The position numbers were made by a program, and so were the translations under genes. From NCBI GenBank assembly GCA_902778625.1, contig CACYYM010000006.1:1-64000 (forward strand): DNA of 64,000 nucleotides, in the 5' to 3' direction. Positions 7,204-17,200 of the stretch are shown piece after piece. The notes under the pieces were generated by a model that did no database searches, was not told the DNA's origin, and saw nothing but the letters and a program-made list of their open reading frames with translations. Every line of letters begins with the position of its first letter. The first letter of the stretch is position 1. This DNA comes from an uncultured Bacteroidales bacterium. GTDB lineage: Bacteria > Bacteroidota > Bacteroidia > Bacteroidales > Bacteroidaceae.

Positions 7204-8898
7204 TTATTTAAGCAGGCTCTTCACAGCGGCAGCGTACTTCACGAACTCATAGTCGTTGGCTGCACGTTCTGCGAGAGAGGGATCGAGCTTAATGGCGTTT
7301 GCCAAAGCGCTGGTCACTGTAGCAGCATCACCAGTGCGGGCTGCAAGGATGGCCTGCAGGTAGCTTGTGACGCCGTCGGCTTTCGTGATGCTTGCCAGCG
7401 TGTTCTTTGCAGCCACATAGTCCTTTGCGAGAATCTGTGCGAGGGCTGCACTGTTGCTTGCCACACCTGCAAGATCGCTGGCAGCCTGCGTGTAGTTGCC
7501 CTTTGCGATGTTGAGGTTGCCCATCACTTCCTTGAAGGTATCCGATCCGCTACCCTTTGCGAGATAGCTCTCAGCGGAAGCGATGTCGCCGTCCTTAAGA
7601 GCGAGAAGCGCAAGGTTCGTATTGACCTCAGGCGCGTTCTTGTTGATGCTTGCAGCCTGCTTGAGGTAGGTCTGGGCGAGAGACGTCTGGCCGTTTGCAA
7701 TGGCTTGCTGAGCCATATTGTTGAGCGGACGGTAGTCTGAGGGGAAGAGGCGTGCGATGGTCTGGTCCCACTGGTTGCGTGTCTCGTCGTCCTTCACAAG
7801 TTTGTTGGCGCCGTAGATGAGCTCTTCGACGGTGAGCTTACTGGGGTCTTCCTCGTACTGCGCAAGGATTTGGTCGTCGCTGCGGCCAATCACCTCGTAG
7901 TTCACGATGAGTCGTGCGCGGCGCAACTCAGGCAGGATGCTCTCCTTGATGTCTGTGAAGACCTCGCTCATGTTGCGGATCTGCTGCTCACGCTCCTCGG
8001 GATCTTTGTACATCGAAAGCACGCGGAGGATAACGTCGCGGTCCTGAAGATTGCTCTTGCTGATGAGTTCCTGGAAGCCTTCCCAGTCCTCTGCCGTGAA
8101 CTTCGTGTCCACGTCTGCCTTCATGTCAATTTTCTTCAGCTCGCCTTTCAAGTAGTTGGCGCTGACGTTCTGACGCTTTTCGGCCAGTTGCTCATTGAAC
8201 TTGTACTTGCCGTCGGGGCTTGCGTAAGCGCTCACCTCGATGTTCTGCAGGGCGCGTGTCTCTTCGTTGTTGTTGATTTCGCGAAGGATCTTGCCCAAGT
8301 CCTTGATGCTAACGCTGTTGAGTTCGCTGGCACGCAGGCTTGCCTGATTGATGAGGAACTTGATGTTAGCCTCTTGCTTCTGCTCGATGATGCGCTGGAA
8401 AGCGTCGGGAGCTGTTGAGGCCTTCATGCCGCAACGGCTGAGGAGCTGGCTTGTGGCGAGCACGCCGTAGCCAATCTTGACCTCGGGAATGCTGACGGTC
8501 TTCTTGCCGAGCTTAGCGTCGAAGCGTGCATAGAGCTCGCTGTTCTGCATCGGTTCCTGATAGGCAAAGCTGCTCTTCATAGTGTAGACGCCGCCCATCT
8601 TGTAGCTGATGGTAGTGCCGTTGCCCTCCACCTTCTCGCCTTGGAAAGTGGCGCTCTGTCCTACAGCTTCTCCGCCTTCGTATTTAAGGACAGGAGTTAC
8701 CGTGACTTCGGCCTTCTTCTTCATGTACTTGACGGGGAAAGTGCCGTTGATTGTGGCAGGAACCTCGTTGCCGATGAGTTCGAGAGGTGTTGGTGTAACG
8801 GTGAAGTTCTCGTCCGTGAGCTTGCCGAGCTTGCTGCAAGACGACAGGACGAAGGCAGCCGAAGCCGCCATGATAAAGAGTTTTGTTGTACGTTTCAT
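7204..8898 (-). CDS. TPR and OmpA-like lipoprotein
   Basis: A 564-aa lipoprotein from ATG 8898, with signal MKRTTKLFIMAASAAFVLSSC. The open frame extends farther upstream, but that part contains the promoter, so 8898 is the start. Residues ~190-350 carry an OmpA-like region (NIEVSAYASPDG ... LAEKRQNVSANYL), the type that touches peptidoglycan. The C-terminal ~200 residues are helical repeats of TPR type (LNNMAQQAIANGQTSLAQTYLKQ, LALLALKDGDIASAESYLAK). The likely location is the periplasmic face of the outer membrane, with a scaffolding or envelope role. It is the first gene of a two-gene minus-strand unit with the thioredoxin-fold lipoprotein. The exact family is not certain. Confidence 0.82.
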   Translation of the reverse strand: MKRTTKLFIMAASAAFVLSSCSKLGKLTDENFTVTPTPLELIGNEVPATINGTFPVKYMKKKAEVTVTPVLKYEGGEAVGQSATFQGEKVEGNGTTISYKMGGVYTMKSSFAYQEPMQNSELYARFDAKLGKKTVSIPEVKIGYGVLATSQLLSRCGMKASTAPDAFQRIIEQKQEANIKFLINQASLRASELNSVSIKDLGKILREINNNEETRALQNIEVSAYASPDGKYKFNEQLAEKRQNVSANYLKGELKKIDMKADVDTKFTAEDWEGFQELISKSNLQDRDVILRVLSMYKDPEEREQQIRNMSEVFTDIKESILPELRRARLIVNYEVIGRSDDQILAQYEEDPSKLTVEELIYGANKLVKDDETRNQWDQTIARLFPSDYRPLNNMAQQAIANGQTSLAQTYLKQAASINKNAPEVNTNLALLALKDGDIASAESYLAKGSGSDTFKEVMGNLNIAKGNYTQAASDLAGVASNSAALAQILAKDYVAAKNTLASITKADGVTSYLQAILAARTGDAATVTSALANAIKLDPSLAERAANDYEFVKYAAAVKSLLK

Positions 8899-8933
8899 TG
8901 TATTGTATAGGTTATTTTCGCTTTTTTCGGGCA

Positions 8934-8963
8934 CAAAGGTACAACTTTTAATTGAGAATTCAA
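8934..8963 (-). promoter_or_regulatory. Bacteroidetes-type promoter for the TPR lipoprotein gene
   Basis: On the minus strand TACCTTTG occupies 8941-8934, and TTG lies 19 bp upstream at 8963-8961. This matches the TTG/TAnnTTTG consensus of the Bacteroidetes primary sigma factor. The 5' leader would be about 30 nt. Confidence 0.8.
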
Positions 8964-8987
8964 AATTAATAATTTCAAAATTCAAAA

Positions 8988-9632
8988 TTATACGAGAGCC
9001 AATACGTCTTGAGGTACCTCTGCAAACATTGTGGCGCCATGGGCGACGAGGAAGTCCCTGCTGCGGAAGCCCCACAGGACAGAGATGCAAGGCAAGCCGG
9101 CATTTTGGGCCGTTTGCAAGTCTACATCGGAATCTCCCACATAGACTGCTTCCTCTTTCGAAATGCCGAGTTGCCTCAGAGCCTCTTCCACCATGTCCGG
9201 TTCGGGCTTCCGAGGGATGCTCGGCTGCTCGCCTATTGCAACGTCTATCACACCCTTGAGGAAGGTTCGCGCCAGTTCATCAACCCCCGTCTGCAACTTG
9301 TTGCTAACCACAGCCATACGGTAGCCTTTGGCATGAAGCGTCATAAGCAAGGTCGCAATGCCTGGGTACAGACACGTATGGTCCTGGCAATGAATGATAT
9401 AGTGCGCCCTGAATGCCTCAAAGCACTTCTCCAGGACGGTCGTTTCCGTACCTTCCGGAACGGCTCGCTCAACGAGTTTTCTAACGCCGTTGCCCACGAA
9501 ACGACGCACCTCATCTAGCTGTCTTTCAGGCAGTCCGATGCTGCGAAGGGCATAATTGACGCTCAAGTAGAGATCCTCGAGCGTGTCCGTCAGCGTCCCG
9601 TCCAAATCAAATATGATTGCCTTGTACTTCAA
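8988..9632 (-). CDS. HAD-family phosphatase, phosphoglycolate-phosphatase-like
   Basis: A 214-aa haloacid-dehalogenase hydrolase with motif I DLDGT at residues 10-14 (aspartate nucleophile and acid), motif II VVSN, the KPEPDM lysine motif, and VGDSDVD for magnesium binding. The helical cap between motifs I and II is of the phosphoglycolate phosphatase or beta-phosphoglucomutase type, so the substrate is a small phosphate ester I cannot name. The start is taken as TTG 9632, which gives MKYKAIIFDLDGT. The only ATG in frame (9761) lies upstream of a good -7 box at 9661-9654 and so cannot be in the transcript. Its stop lies ~90 bp upstream of the TPR lipoprotein start on the same strand, but that gene has its own promoter. 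Confidence 0.88.
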   Translation of the reverse strand: MKYKAIIFDLDGTLTDTLEDLYLSVNYALRSIGLPERQLDEVRRFVGNGVRKLVERAVPEGTETTVLEKCFEAFRAHYIIHCQDHTCLYPGIATLLMTLHAKGYRMAVVSNKLQTGVDELARTFLKGVIDVAIGEQPSIPRKPEPDMVEEALRQLGISKEEAVYVGDSDVDLQTAQNAGLPCISVLWGFRSRDFLVAHGATMFAEVPQDVLALV

Positions 9633-9653
9633 GTCTGTATTTTTTTTGCGCTG

Positions 9654-9661
9654 CAAAGGTA
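9654..9661 (-). promoter_or_regulatory. -7 box before the HAD gene
   Basis: TACCTTTG on the minus strand, about 22 bp upstream of the proposed TTG start. No clear -33 TTG at the right distance. It decides the start codon of the gene. Confidence 0.7.
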
Positions 9662-9817
9662 CGACAATTAATTGAAAAATGATAATAGAAAATGGATAAT
9701 TCTTCTCTAGGAAACAAAAAAAGAATATGTTCCGTTTTGACAAATTGCAACCAAAACACACTTCTTTGCTTTCTATCTGCTATTCGACAAAAACGCTCGC
9801 TATGCCACGCAAGGTGT

Positions 9818-9841
9818 CGAGACGTAGGGGGGTACGTCTCG
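9818..9841. repeat. Perfect hairpin with G-rich loop
   Basis: CGAGACGTA (9818-9826) and TACGTCTCG (9833-9841) are perfect complements around a run of six G. It lies in a 680-bp gap without a gene (9633-10316) that also holds a palindrome array and the GH115 promoter. Confidence 0.7.
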
Positions 9842-9991
9842 ATGCTCAAAATGCCTCAAAACATAACACACTGATTATGAGAACGCTATTTTTTAAAAAT
9901 TTCCTCAAAATGCAGAAAAAGTACGCTTTCAGGACACAAAAAGGAGTTTTGGGACACACTTTTTCTATAGAAACTCAGTGGCGAAACACCA

Positions 9992-10053
9992 AACTCGGCG
10001 TGCCGAGTTGACAAACTTCGCGTGCCGAGTTTGCAATTTCCGCGTGCCGCGTT
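9992..10053. repeat. 22-bp-period palindrome array (GGCGTGCC type)
   Basis: Three units at 9992-10009, 10014-10031 and 10035-10053, spaced 22 bp. The first, AACTCGGC-GT-GCCGAGTT, is a hyphenated palindrome. The arms differ from those of the other arrays but match each other. Confidence 0.85.
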
Positions 10054-10241
10054 GAAAATCGCCCCTTGCTGCGTTCATTTTCGAGGCGTTTCGAAAGACC
10101 AGATTTGGCACGTTTCGACCTCCCGCGAAATAGCAGAAAGTAAGCAATTTGGCCGTTCTTCCTGTCATATCGTCAATTTCGCACATACACACTCGCCAAA
10201 CAAAAATATATATTTTGCACAATAATTTTGCATCGTTTTGC

Positions 10242-10271
10242 TTGTTATATCAAAATATTTTGCTAATTTTG
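10242..10271 (+). promoter_or_regulatory. Promoter for the GH115 gene
   Basis: TTG at 10242-10244, a 19-bp spacer, then TAATTTTG at 10264-10271. The leader to ATG 10317 is about 40 nt. Confidence 0.75.
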
Positions 10272-10316
10272 CTCCACGTTATCACTTAAAGCCGTTTAAA
10301 ACGAACCATAAAAAGT

Positions 10317-13300
10317 ATGATTTCACGATATTTGACGATTATTCTCTTGGCGTTTGCCGGAAGCCTGCAAGCTGTGGCTGATTTGACATTCTCGCAGTCG
10401 GCAGGCGATTTCCCGATAGTCGGAACCGACGCAAACGCCGTGTTTATCGTGGATGCGAACGATGCCGAAGTGGTCACGACGGTTGCCCGTTGTGTTATCA
10501 ACGACATAAAGACCATCACCGGCAAGCAGCTTGGGATGCGCAATACGCTGAACTCCGGTGACCTCCCCATCATTGCCGGGACCATCGGTCAGTCTGCCCT
10601 CCTCGACGACCTCATTACCGACGGGAAGGTCGATACCACAGGGCTGACAGGCGTTTGGGAAGCTTACGCACTTCAGCTCGTGCAGAATCCGACCGAAGGC
10701 ATCAGCCAAGCTCTCGTCATCATGGGCGGCACACCTCGCGGAACAGCGTACGGACTCTTCGAAATCAGCCGTCGAATCGGCGTTTCGCCCTATGTTTGGT
10801 GGGCCGACGTGGAACCCGCCCCGATGTCGTGCATCTTTGTTCAGGGCGACAGAACAAACGTCGAAAAACCTTCCGTGCAATACCGCGGACTCTTCATCAA
10901 CGACGAGGATTGGGCGATGCTGCCTTGGGCAAAACGAACCATCGACGCCACATATAATAATATAGGTCCGCGCACGTACGAGAAAGTCATGGAGCTTCTG
11001 CTCAGATTGCGTGCCAACTGCCTTTGGCCAGCCAAGCACGGCAGTTCGCGCGCCTTTTGGTCTTTGGAGGAGAACAAGCGTTTGGCAAAGGCCTGGGCGA
11101 TTGTGATGAGCTCTGGCGACAGCATGCTTCGCGACAATCTCTGGGAGTGGCCACGTTTCAAGAGCGGGAACAACAGCTCGAACTTCACGTTTGCCACCAA
11201 TCCGCAGGGTTGCTACGACTATTGGGCAAAACGGGCTGGCGAGGCTCGCGACTACGAAGGCATCTACGACATCGGCATGAGAGGACTGCAAGACGTTGCC
11301 CTGCTTGGTTACGAAGGTGAGGCGGCTCAGCTTCAGGGACTCACAGATATCATCGCCGCTCAACGCGAAATCATCACCGACTCCCTAGGTGGAGACCCCA
11401 CAAAGGTGCCCCAGATCTACATCCCATACAAGGAAGCACTTACGCTCTACAATGCAGGGCTTCAGATACCCGACGATGTGACGATGTGTTGGGTGGACGA
11501 CAACTACGCCTACATCCGTCAGCTTCCCACAGCGAAGGAGCGCAAGCGAAGCGGCGGACACGGCATCTACTACCACCTCAGCTATCTGGGCAACCCCTGC
11601 TCCTACATCTGGTTGAGCACCATTTCGCCCTCACTCATCAGTTTCGAGCTATCGAAAGCCTACGAGAACGGCATGACGCGATTCTGGATGGTGAACGTCG
11701 GTGACATCAAGCCTGCAGAGGTCGAGTTCGAGTTCTGCATGGAACTTGCTTGGGACGTGAATTCCTGGACGCCCAATCGCGCTCACGAGTTCAGCCGTTG
11801 GTGGGCTGCAAAGACGTTTGGCGAAGAATTTGCCGATGAAATGGGCGAAATTCGTCTCGAACACTATCGTTTGGCGGCACAAAGCAAGCCCGAGACCGTC
11901 TGGCATCTCAGCTTTACGATTCCGGAGATGGAACAGCGCATCAAGGACTATCAGGCACTCTCTGCTCGTGTTCAGGCACTGGAGGCAAGCATCCCGGAAA
12001 GGCTTCAGGACGCTTACTTCGAACTCTTCTCCTACCCTATCCTCGCAACGGCCGGGCAGAACATCAAGGCGTTCGGCGCGAAGCTAAGTTATTGGTACGC
12101 AGGCCTGGGCGACCATAAGCGCGCCATGCAATACGCCGCTCTGGCACGTTCGGGCTACAGCGACATCATTTATCTCACAGATATCTTCAACACACAGACA
12201 GCCGGCGGCAAGTGGAACGGCATGATGAACCGCACGCCCAACTCGAATACCTCCGGCTCGCAATTCGGTATGCCTTATACTGCGATGGCAAGCGAAGTCA
12301 ACGATGCCAAAGGCGAGGTGTTCGACGAAGGCTACATTTATGTTCCCTCTACAAGCTTCACGAACAGTCGCGGCGCTTGGCAAACGCTCGAGAACCTCGG
12401 CGTGGGCAGCAACAGCATCACTGTCTGGCCTATCGATTACACAACCTACACAACGACAAACGCACGCAGCAAAGCGCCGTTCGTCGAATACACCCTGCCC
12501 GTCGAAAAGGGTAAGTATCAGATTATCGTACGCTGTCTGCCCACATTCCCCATCACAACCGCCAACGACCTCTGCATCGGAATGGGCATCGGATCTAGCA
12601 CCGTCACCTCGAAGAGCATCAAGTGCAGTGCCGAAACGAACGTCTGGAGCGACAACGTGATGCACGGCTATGCCGAAGCACGCTTTTCGTACAACGCCAC
12701 GACGGCAAAGGACGTGAACTTCCGCTTCTATGCCTTGAACCCAGCCATCGTGATAAGTCAGATTGTTTACCGCAGGACAGATGCCGAAGACTTGACGCTC
12801 ACCAACGAACTTCTCGTGAATCCCGACTTCGAACTCTATAAGACTCAGAGCGGTTCGGTTCTGACCAACCCGACTGGCGGCATACAGCGAGGCGTGCCTT
12901 ATGGCTGGACGCTGGAGGGCACGATGTCCGGCAACTCCTACGGCATCAGCAATAGCGACGGCTCCATCAACTACAACGATGGAGGCTCCATTTGCTGGTT
13001 CAAGGCAAAGCCTATGCCTGAGAACTTCAAGCTTTATCAAACCATTCCTGCCGACAAGCTCGAGCCTGGCGTCTATGAAGTTGGGTGCTGGCTGTGGAAC
13101 CAGTCAGGCAAGCGTGGTCCCTGCCGACTCTTCGCCAACAATCATGTGCAGTATTATGCCCACAAGAGCGACTACGACCAAATCCTCAAGGCAGACGAGG
13201 TGAGCACTTTCGCTGGGTACAAGGCAGGCTATGAGACGCACACGATTATGCATCCAATGCGCGTCGTGCTCCAAGTTCACGAAGGCGAAGACCTCACCGT

Positions 13301-14171
13301 CGGCATCAAGACAAGCTGCATCAGCAACGACGGTCCGAAAACAGACGAGACAGGATGGTTCAAGGTGGACCACTTCACAATAAACAGACTAGGCGACCTT
13401 CCAAAAGAAGACACAGACTCTCTGACACAGGCGCTCATCGTGAACAGCGACTTCGAATATAAAAACGAGACAGAACTCGCTGACGGAGCAACCATCAAGA
13501 ACGCTGTGCCTTACGGTTGGAACCTCTCTTACACAGGCACGTACTCGATGAGCAACTCAGGCCTCTTCGGCAAGGGTGACGGCATGCACGGCAAGAACTA
13601 TTGTGCCTTCACGTCTGCTGGTTATAGTCCGATGCCCAACGACCTATGTCTCTATCAGACGATTCCTGCCTCCAAGCTGCATGCCGGCGTCTATCGCATC
13701 AGCTGTCTCTTCTGGAGCGAAGCAGGGCTGGAAGGCATGGGACGCCTCTTTGCCAATAACGAAGTGCAGTACTTCGCCTCGCCCCACGAGTACGAACAGA
13801 ACCTGACAGAAGGCGAAAACAACTCCTTCGCATCATACATCAGCGAAGCCACAGACGGGAAGTCCATGCAGGAACTCAGTGTGGAAGTCACCATCGAGGA
13901 AGGCGAAGACCTGACGCTCGGCATACGTTCCGGCTCCATCAAAGGTGACGGCACTCAAGCCGCAGGGCAAAACCGCACAGGCAAGTTCCGCGTCGATTAC
14001 TTCCGCATCGAACGTATCTCGGACGACAGCGAAGATGCTATTCCCGCCATTGCTGCTTTCACACCGCGCACTACCCTTCAAGGCATTTACAACCTCAGCG
14101 GACAAAAGGTAAAAGGCGATTTACCAAAAGGCATCTATATAAGAAACGGAAAGAAGGTCGTGATAAAATAA
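10317..14171 (+). CDS. GH115 xylan alpha-1,2-glucuronidase, exported
   Basis: A 1284-aa exported enzyme. GH115 enzymes remove (4-O-methyl-)glucuronic acid from xylan, including internal residues. A signal peptide (ISRYLTIILLAFAGSLQAVA) is followed by the GH115 N-terminal and catalytic regions: YRGLFINDEDW near 190, YEKVMELLLRLRANCLWPA near 225, then DVTMCWVDDNYAYIRQLP and the GIYYHLSYLG block. After the GH115 C-terminal domain there are two related ~190-residue modules (about 835-1020 and 1036-1236). Each opens with L-x-V-N-x-D-F-E and shares LYQTIPA-x-KL, RLFANN-x-VQY and EGEDLT-x-GI, so they arose by duplication, perhaps as carbohydrate-binding modules. The end (IYNLSGQKVKGDLPKGIYI) resembles a type IX secretion sorting signal. 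No SusC/SusD genes are nearby. Confidence 0.9.
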   Translation: MISRYLTIILLAFAGSLQAVADLTFSQSAGDFPIVGTDANAVFIVDANDAEVVTTVARCVINDIKTITGKQLGMRNTLNSGDLPIIAGTIGQSALLDDLITDGKVDTTGLTGVWEAYALQLVQNPTEGISQALVIMGGTPRGTAYGLFEISRRIGVSPYVWWADVEPAPMSCIFVQGDRTNVEKPSVQYRGLFINDEDWAMLPWAKRTIDATYNNIGPRTYEKVMELLLRLRANCLWPAKHGSSRAFWSLEENKRLAKAWAIVMSSGDSMLRDNLWEWPRFKSGNNSSNFTFATNPQGCYDYWAKRAGEARDYEGIYDIGMRGLQDVALLGYEGEAAQLQGLTDIIAAQREIITDSLGGDPTKVPQIYIPYKEALTLYNAGLQIPDDVTMCWVDDNYAYIRQLPTAKERKRSGGHGIYYHLSYLGNPCSYIWLSTISPSLISFELSKAYENGMTRFWMVNVGDIKPAEVEFEFCMELAWDVNSWTPNRAHEFSRWWAAKTFGEEFADEMGEIRLEHYRLAAQSKPETVWHLSFTIPEMEQRIKDYQALSARVQALEASIPERLQDAYFELFSYPILATAGQNIKAFGAKLSYWYAGLGDHKRAMQYAALARSGYSDIIYLTDIFNTQTAGGKWNGMMNRTPNSNTSGSQFGMPYTAMASEVNDAKGEVFDEGYIYVPSTSFTNSRGAWQTLENLGVGSNSITVWPIDYTTYTTTNARSKAPFVEYTLPVEKGKYQIIVRCLPTFPITTANDLCIGMGIGSSTVTSKSIKCSAETNVWSDNVMHGYAEARFSYNATTAKDVNFRFYALNPAIVISQIVYRRTDAEDLTLTNELLVNPDFELYKTQSGSVLTNPTGGIQRGVPYGWTLEGTMSGNSYGISNSDGSINYNDGGSICWFKAKPMPENFKLYQTIPADKLEPGVYEVGCWLWNQSGKRGPCRLFANNHVQYYAHKSDYDQILKADEVSTFAGYKAGYETHTIMHPMRVVLQVHEGEDLTVGIKTSCISNDGPKTDETGWFKVDHFTINRLGDLPKEDTDSLTQALIVNSDFEYKNETELADGATIKNAVPYGWNLSYTGTYSMSNSGLFGKGDGMHGKNYCAFTSAGYSPMPNDLCLYQTIPASKLHAGVYRISCLFWSEAGLEGMGRLFANNEVQYFASPHEYEQNLTEGENNSFASYISEATDGKSMQELSVEVTIEEGEDLTLGIRSGSIKGDGTQAAGQNRTGKFRVDYFRIERISDDSEDAIPAIAAFTPRTTLQGIYNLSGQKVKGDLPKGIYIRNGKKVVIK

Positions 14172-14183
14172 ACCCTACATTCC

Positions 14184-14210
14184 TCTGATTACTCCGAACA
14201 CTCTGAAATA
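14184..14210 (+). repeat. 9-bp repeat, intergenic copy
   Basis: TCTGATTAC, TCCGAACAC, TCTGAAATA. Same unit as the repeats inside gltD and glnN, here between the GH115 gene and the giant surface protein gene. Confidence 0.7.
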
Positions 14211-14238
14211 ACATATTCATTAACTTAATATAATCAAC

Positions 14239-17200
14239 ATGAAACGTAAACTTTACTTCCTCCTCCTGTCAGGCATCATGATGCTCGCAGGACAAGCTGC
14301 ATGGGCCGACCTGCAGCAGAACGAGAATGGTGCGTACCTCATCGGCAGCAAAAGCGACTTGCAGGCTTGGTCCGAGATGTCAGGCTACGAAAGCACTGAC
14401 GTGGTACTCACCGGCGACATCGAAGGGCTCGACTTCATGCTCTGCACGAACTCCGCTTCCTACAGCGGCACCTTCGACGGCGCAGGGCATACCGTCACGC
14501 TCAACTACGACTTCCAAGGCAAGCAGACTGGCATGTTCTACAACTTCGCCGGCACTGTGAAGAACCTCGTCGTGGGCGGCAGCATCCGCGCCTCATTCAA
14601 GAACTGCGCCGCACTTGCCGCATGGAACTGGAGCGACAACGCAAGCTTCGAGAACGTCGTCAGCATTGTCAACATCGATGTGGACTATGACGCCAATGCC
14701 TCCAACGCAGGCTTTATCGGCTACGCTTCGCGCAACGCCACCTTCCGCAACTGTATCTCTGCCATCAAGGTGCAGGGCAATCAGGGCTACAATCACGGTT
14801 TCGTGGGATGGGTGACGGGCGGCAAGTCTATGACGTACACTAACTGCATCTCCATCGAGGAAGCAGAAACGATGAACACCTTCTCGTGGGGCAACCCCGC
14901 CGACCGTGCCTCATTCACCAATTGCTACTGCCTGCAACAGGATGCTGATGCGGCTTCTGCTCCCGGCGGCTGCACCTACGTCACCTACGACATGGTAGCA
15001 ACTGGCGAACTTTGCTTCAAGGCAAACGGCGACCAAAGCAGCATCAACTGGTATCAGACGTTAGGCACTGACGCTTTCCCCGTACCTTTCGACACCCACA
15101 GCCAAGTCTATGCCGTGGGCGAAGTGAACTGCGCCGGAGTTGCCATAGGCGATGTGACCTACAGCAACGACAACAGCTCACCTGCTCCTAAGCACAACGA
15201 CGTCGATGGCTGGTGCTCCGTCTGCGGAACGCTCATGCAAGACCACATCACGCCAAACGCCGACGGCTTCCTCGAATTGGGCAGCGTGGCCGACGTCGAG
15301 TGGTTTGCTGCAATGGTCAACGAAGCGCATCAGGTCACCATCAAAGGCATGCTGACAGCCGACATCGACTATCAGGGCACAGTAAATGCACACACGCCCA
15401 TCGGCCTCAACACAACCTACAAGTACAACGGTACGTTCGACGGACAGGGCCACCGCATCAAAGGCATGGTGATTGACGGCACGAGCAACTTCCAAGGCTT
15501 CTTCGGCGTCATTCGCGGCGCAACAGTTATCCGCAACCTCATCATCGACAGCAGTTGTTCTGTTACTGGTCCTTCGGGCATCGGCGGCCTCGTTGGCGCA
15601 GCACAGATTGATGCAGGCTCACCTCTCATTATCGAAAACTGTGTGAACGAAGCAACTGTTACTGCCACCTCAGGTTCTGCTGCCGGTATCCTTGGCGCAG
15701 GACAAAGCGGCTATCCTGCCATCCAACTCAAGAACTGCCTTAACACAGGCGAAATCACAGGTTCACCCGCCACAGCATTCTGCTCGTGGATTAACAAGGG
15801 CGGCAGTTCGATAACGAACTGCATCAATCTGGGAAACATCGTCGGCGCTGACATGGCAGGCAATAAGTTCGATTACTACTGCCAACTCATCCGCTATGAA
15901 CCGGGCACGATGGTTGTAACAAACTGCTTCGACTTCACAGACTTCGACGACCAGGGCGCAGGGCATCAGGGCACAGACGGCGACTGGCTGACCGACGAGC
16001 CTCTCGAAGGCGGTGAGCTTTGCTTCCTGCTCAATGGCGACCAGACAAACATTGCATGGTATCAACGCCTTGACACCGATGCTTATCCTGTACCTTATTA
16101 TATAGAAGGTGGTCAGGTATATGCTGGTGGCGAGCTCAACTGCGACGGCACACCTCTCGATGTCAATGGCTACAGCAACACACCAAGCGGCACCATTCCG
16201 CCTCACGAATACGAGGACGGCTTCTGCATCAACTGCGGCAACGGCGACCCCGACTATGCTCCTCTTGTAGACGACTTCCGCATGATAAGCAATGCAAGCC
16301 AACTCTACTGGTTCGCACGCATGGTCAACGAGTTCGGCAATGCCGGTTGGAACGCACGCCTCACCGACGACATCAACATGGCGGACTACAACGACATGTT
16401 CGAGCCTATCGGTAACGGCACAAATCCTTATCGCGGACACTTCGACGGACAGCAACACCGCATCAGCGAGATGCACCTCAACACAAGCATGAACTATACT
16501 GGCTTCATCGGTCGCTGCGGCAATGGTGCACTCATCGAGAACCTCTTGCTCGACGAGACTTGCTCCATCAATGCTACAGGTGAATGCGTTGCACTTGTGG
16601 GCGGCACCAACCAGATGGCAGGCACTGTCACCCTACGCAACCTGGGCAACATGGGTAATGTCTATGCCAGTGGCGTCCAGGCTGCTGGTATCTTTGGTGG
16701 AAACACAGGCAGCCAGACGACACTGCTCATCGAGAACTGCTTCAGCACAGGCGCTATCGAAGGCGGCAGCGATGCAGCAGCCCTCGTCGGATGGGGCGGA
16801 AGCGGCGGCAAAGCTACCATCAACAATTGCTGGAGCTGCAGCGAAGTTAGCGGCTACAGCGAGAGCAAGGGCCTCTACTTTGCACGCGTCACCGACGGCC
16901 ACCTCTCAAACAACTACTGCACAAGCGAGGTAGAGCAGCAGGTGGCTCTTATCAGCTACGACGAGATTATGGATGGTTCGCTCTGCTATAAGCTGAACGG
17001 CGACCAGAGCACTATCACATGGTTCCAGAACCTCGACAACGACGCTGAGGTTGACGACCAGCCTCTGCCCTTCTCCAACGGACACGCACAGGTTTATCCT
17101 AAGGGCAAGATGCTCTGCGACGGCACGGTTGACCCGTCTGGCATGACATACTCCAACAACAACGAGGTCATCATTCCCGACCACAATTTCGAGGATGGCT

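Noticed and set aside
8899..9090. N-terminal extension of the TPR lipoprotein frame up to 9090
   Set aside because: It runs through the promoter and into the HAD gene, and would place the lipoprotein signal 64 residues inside the protein.
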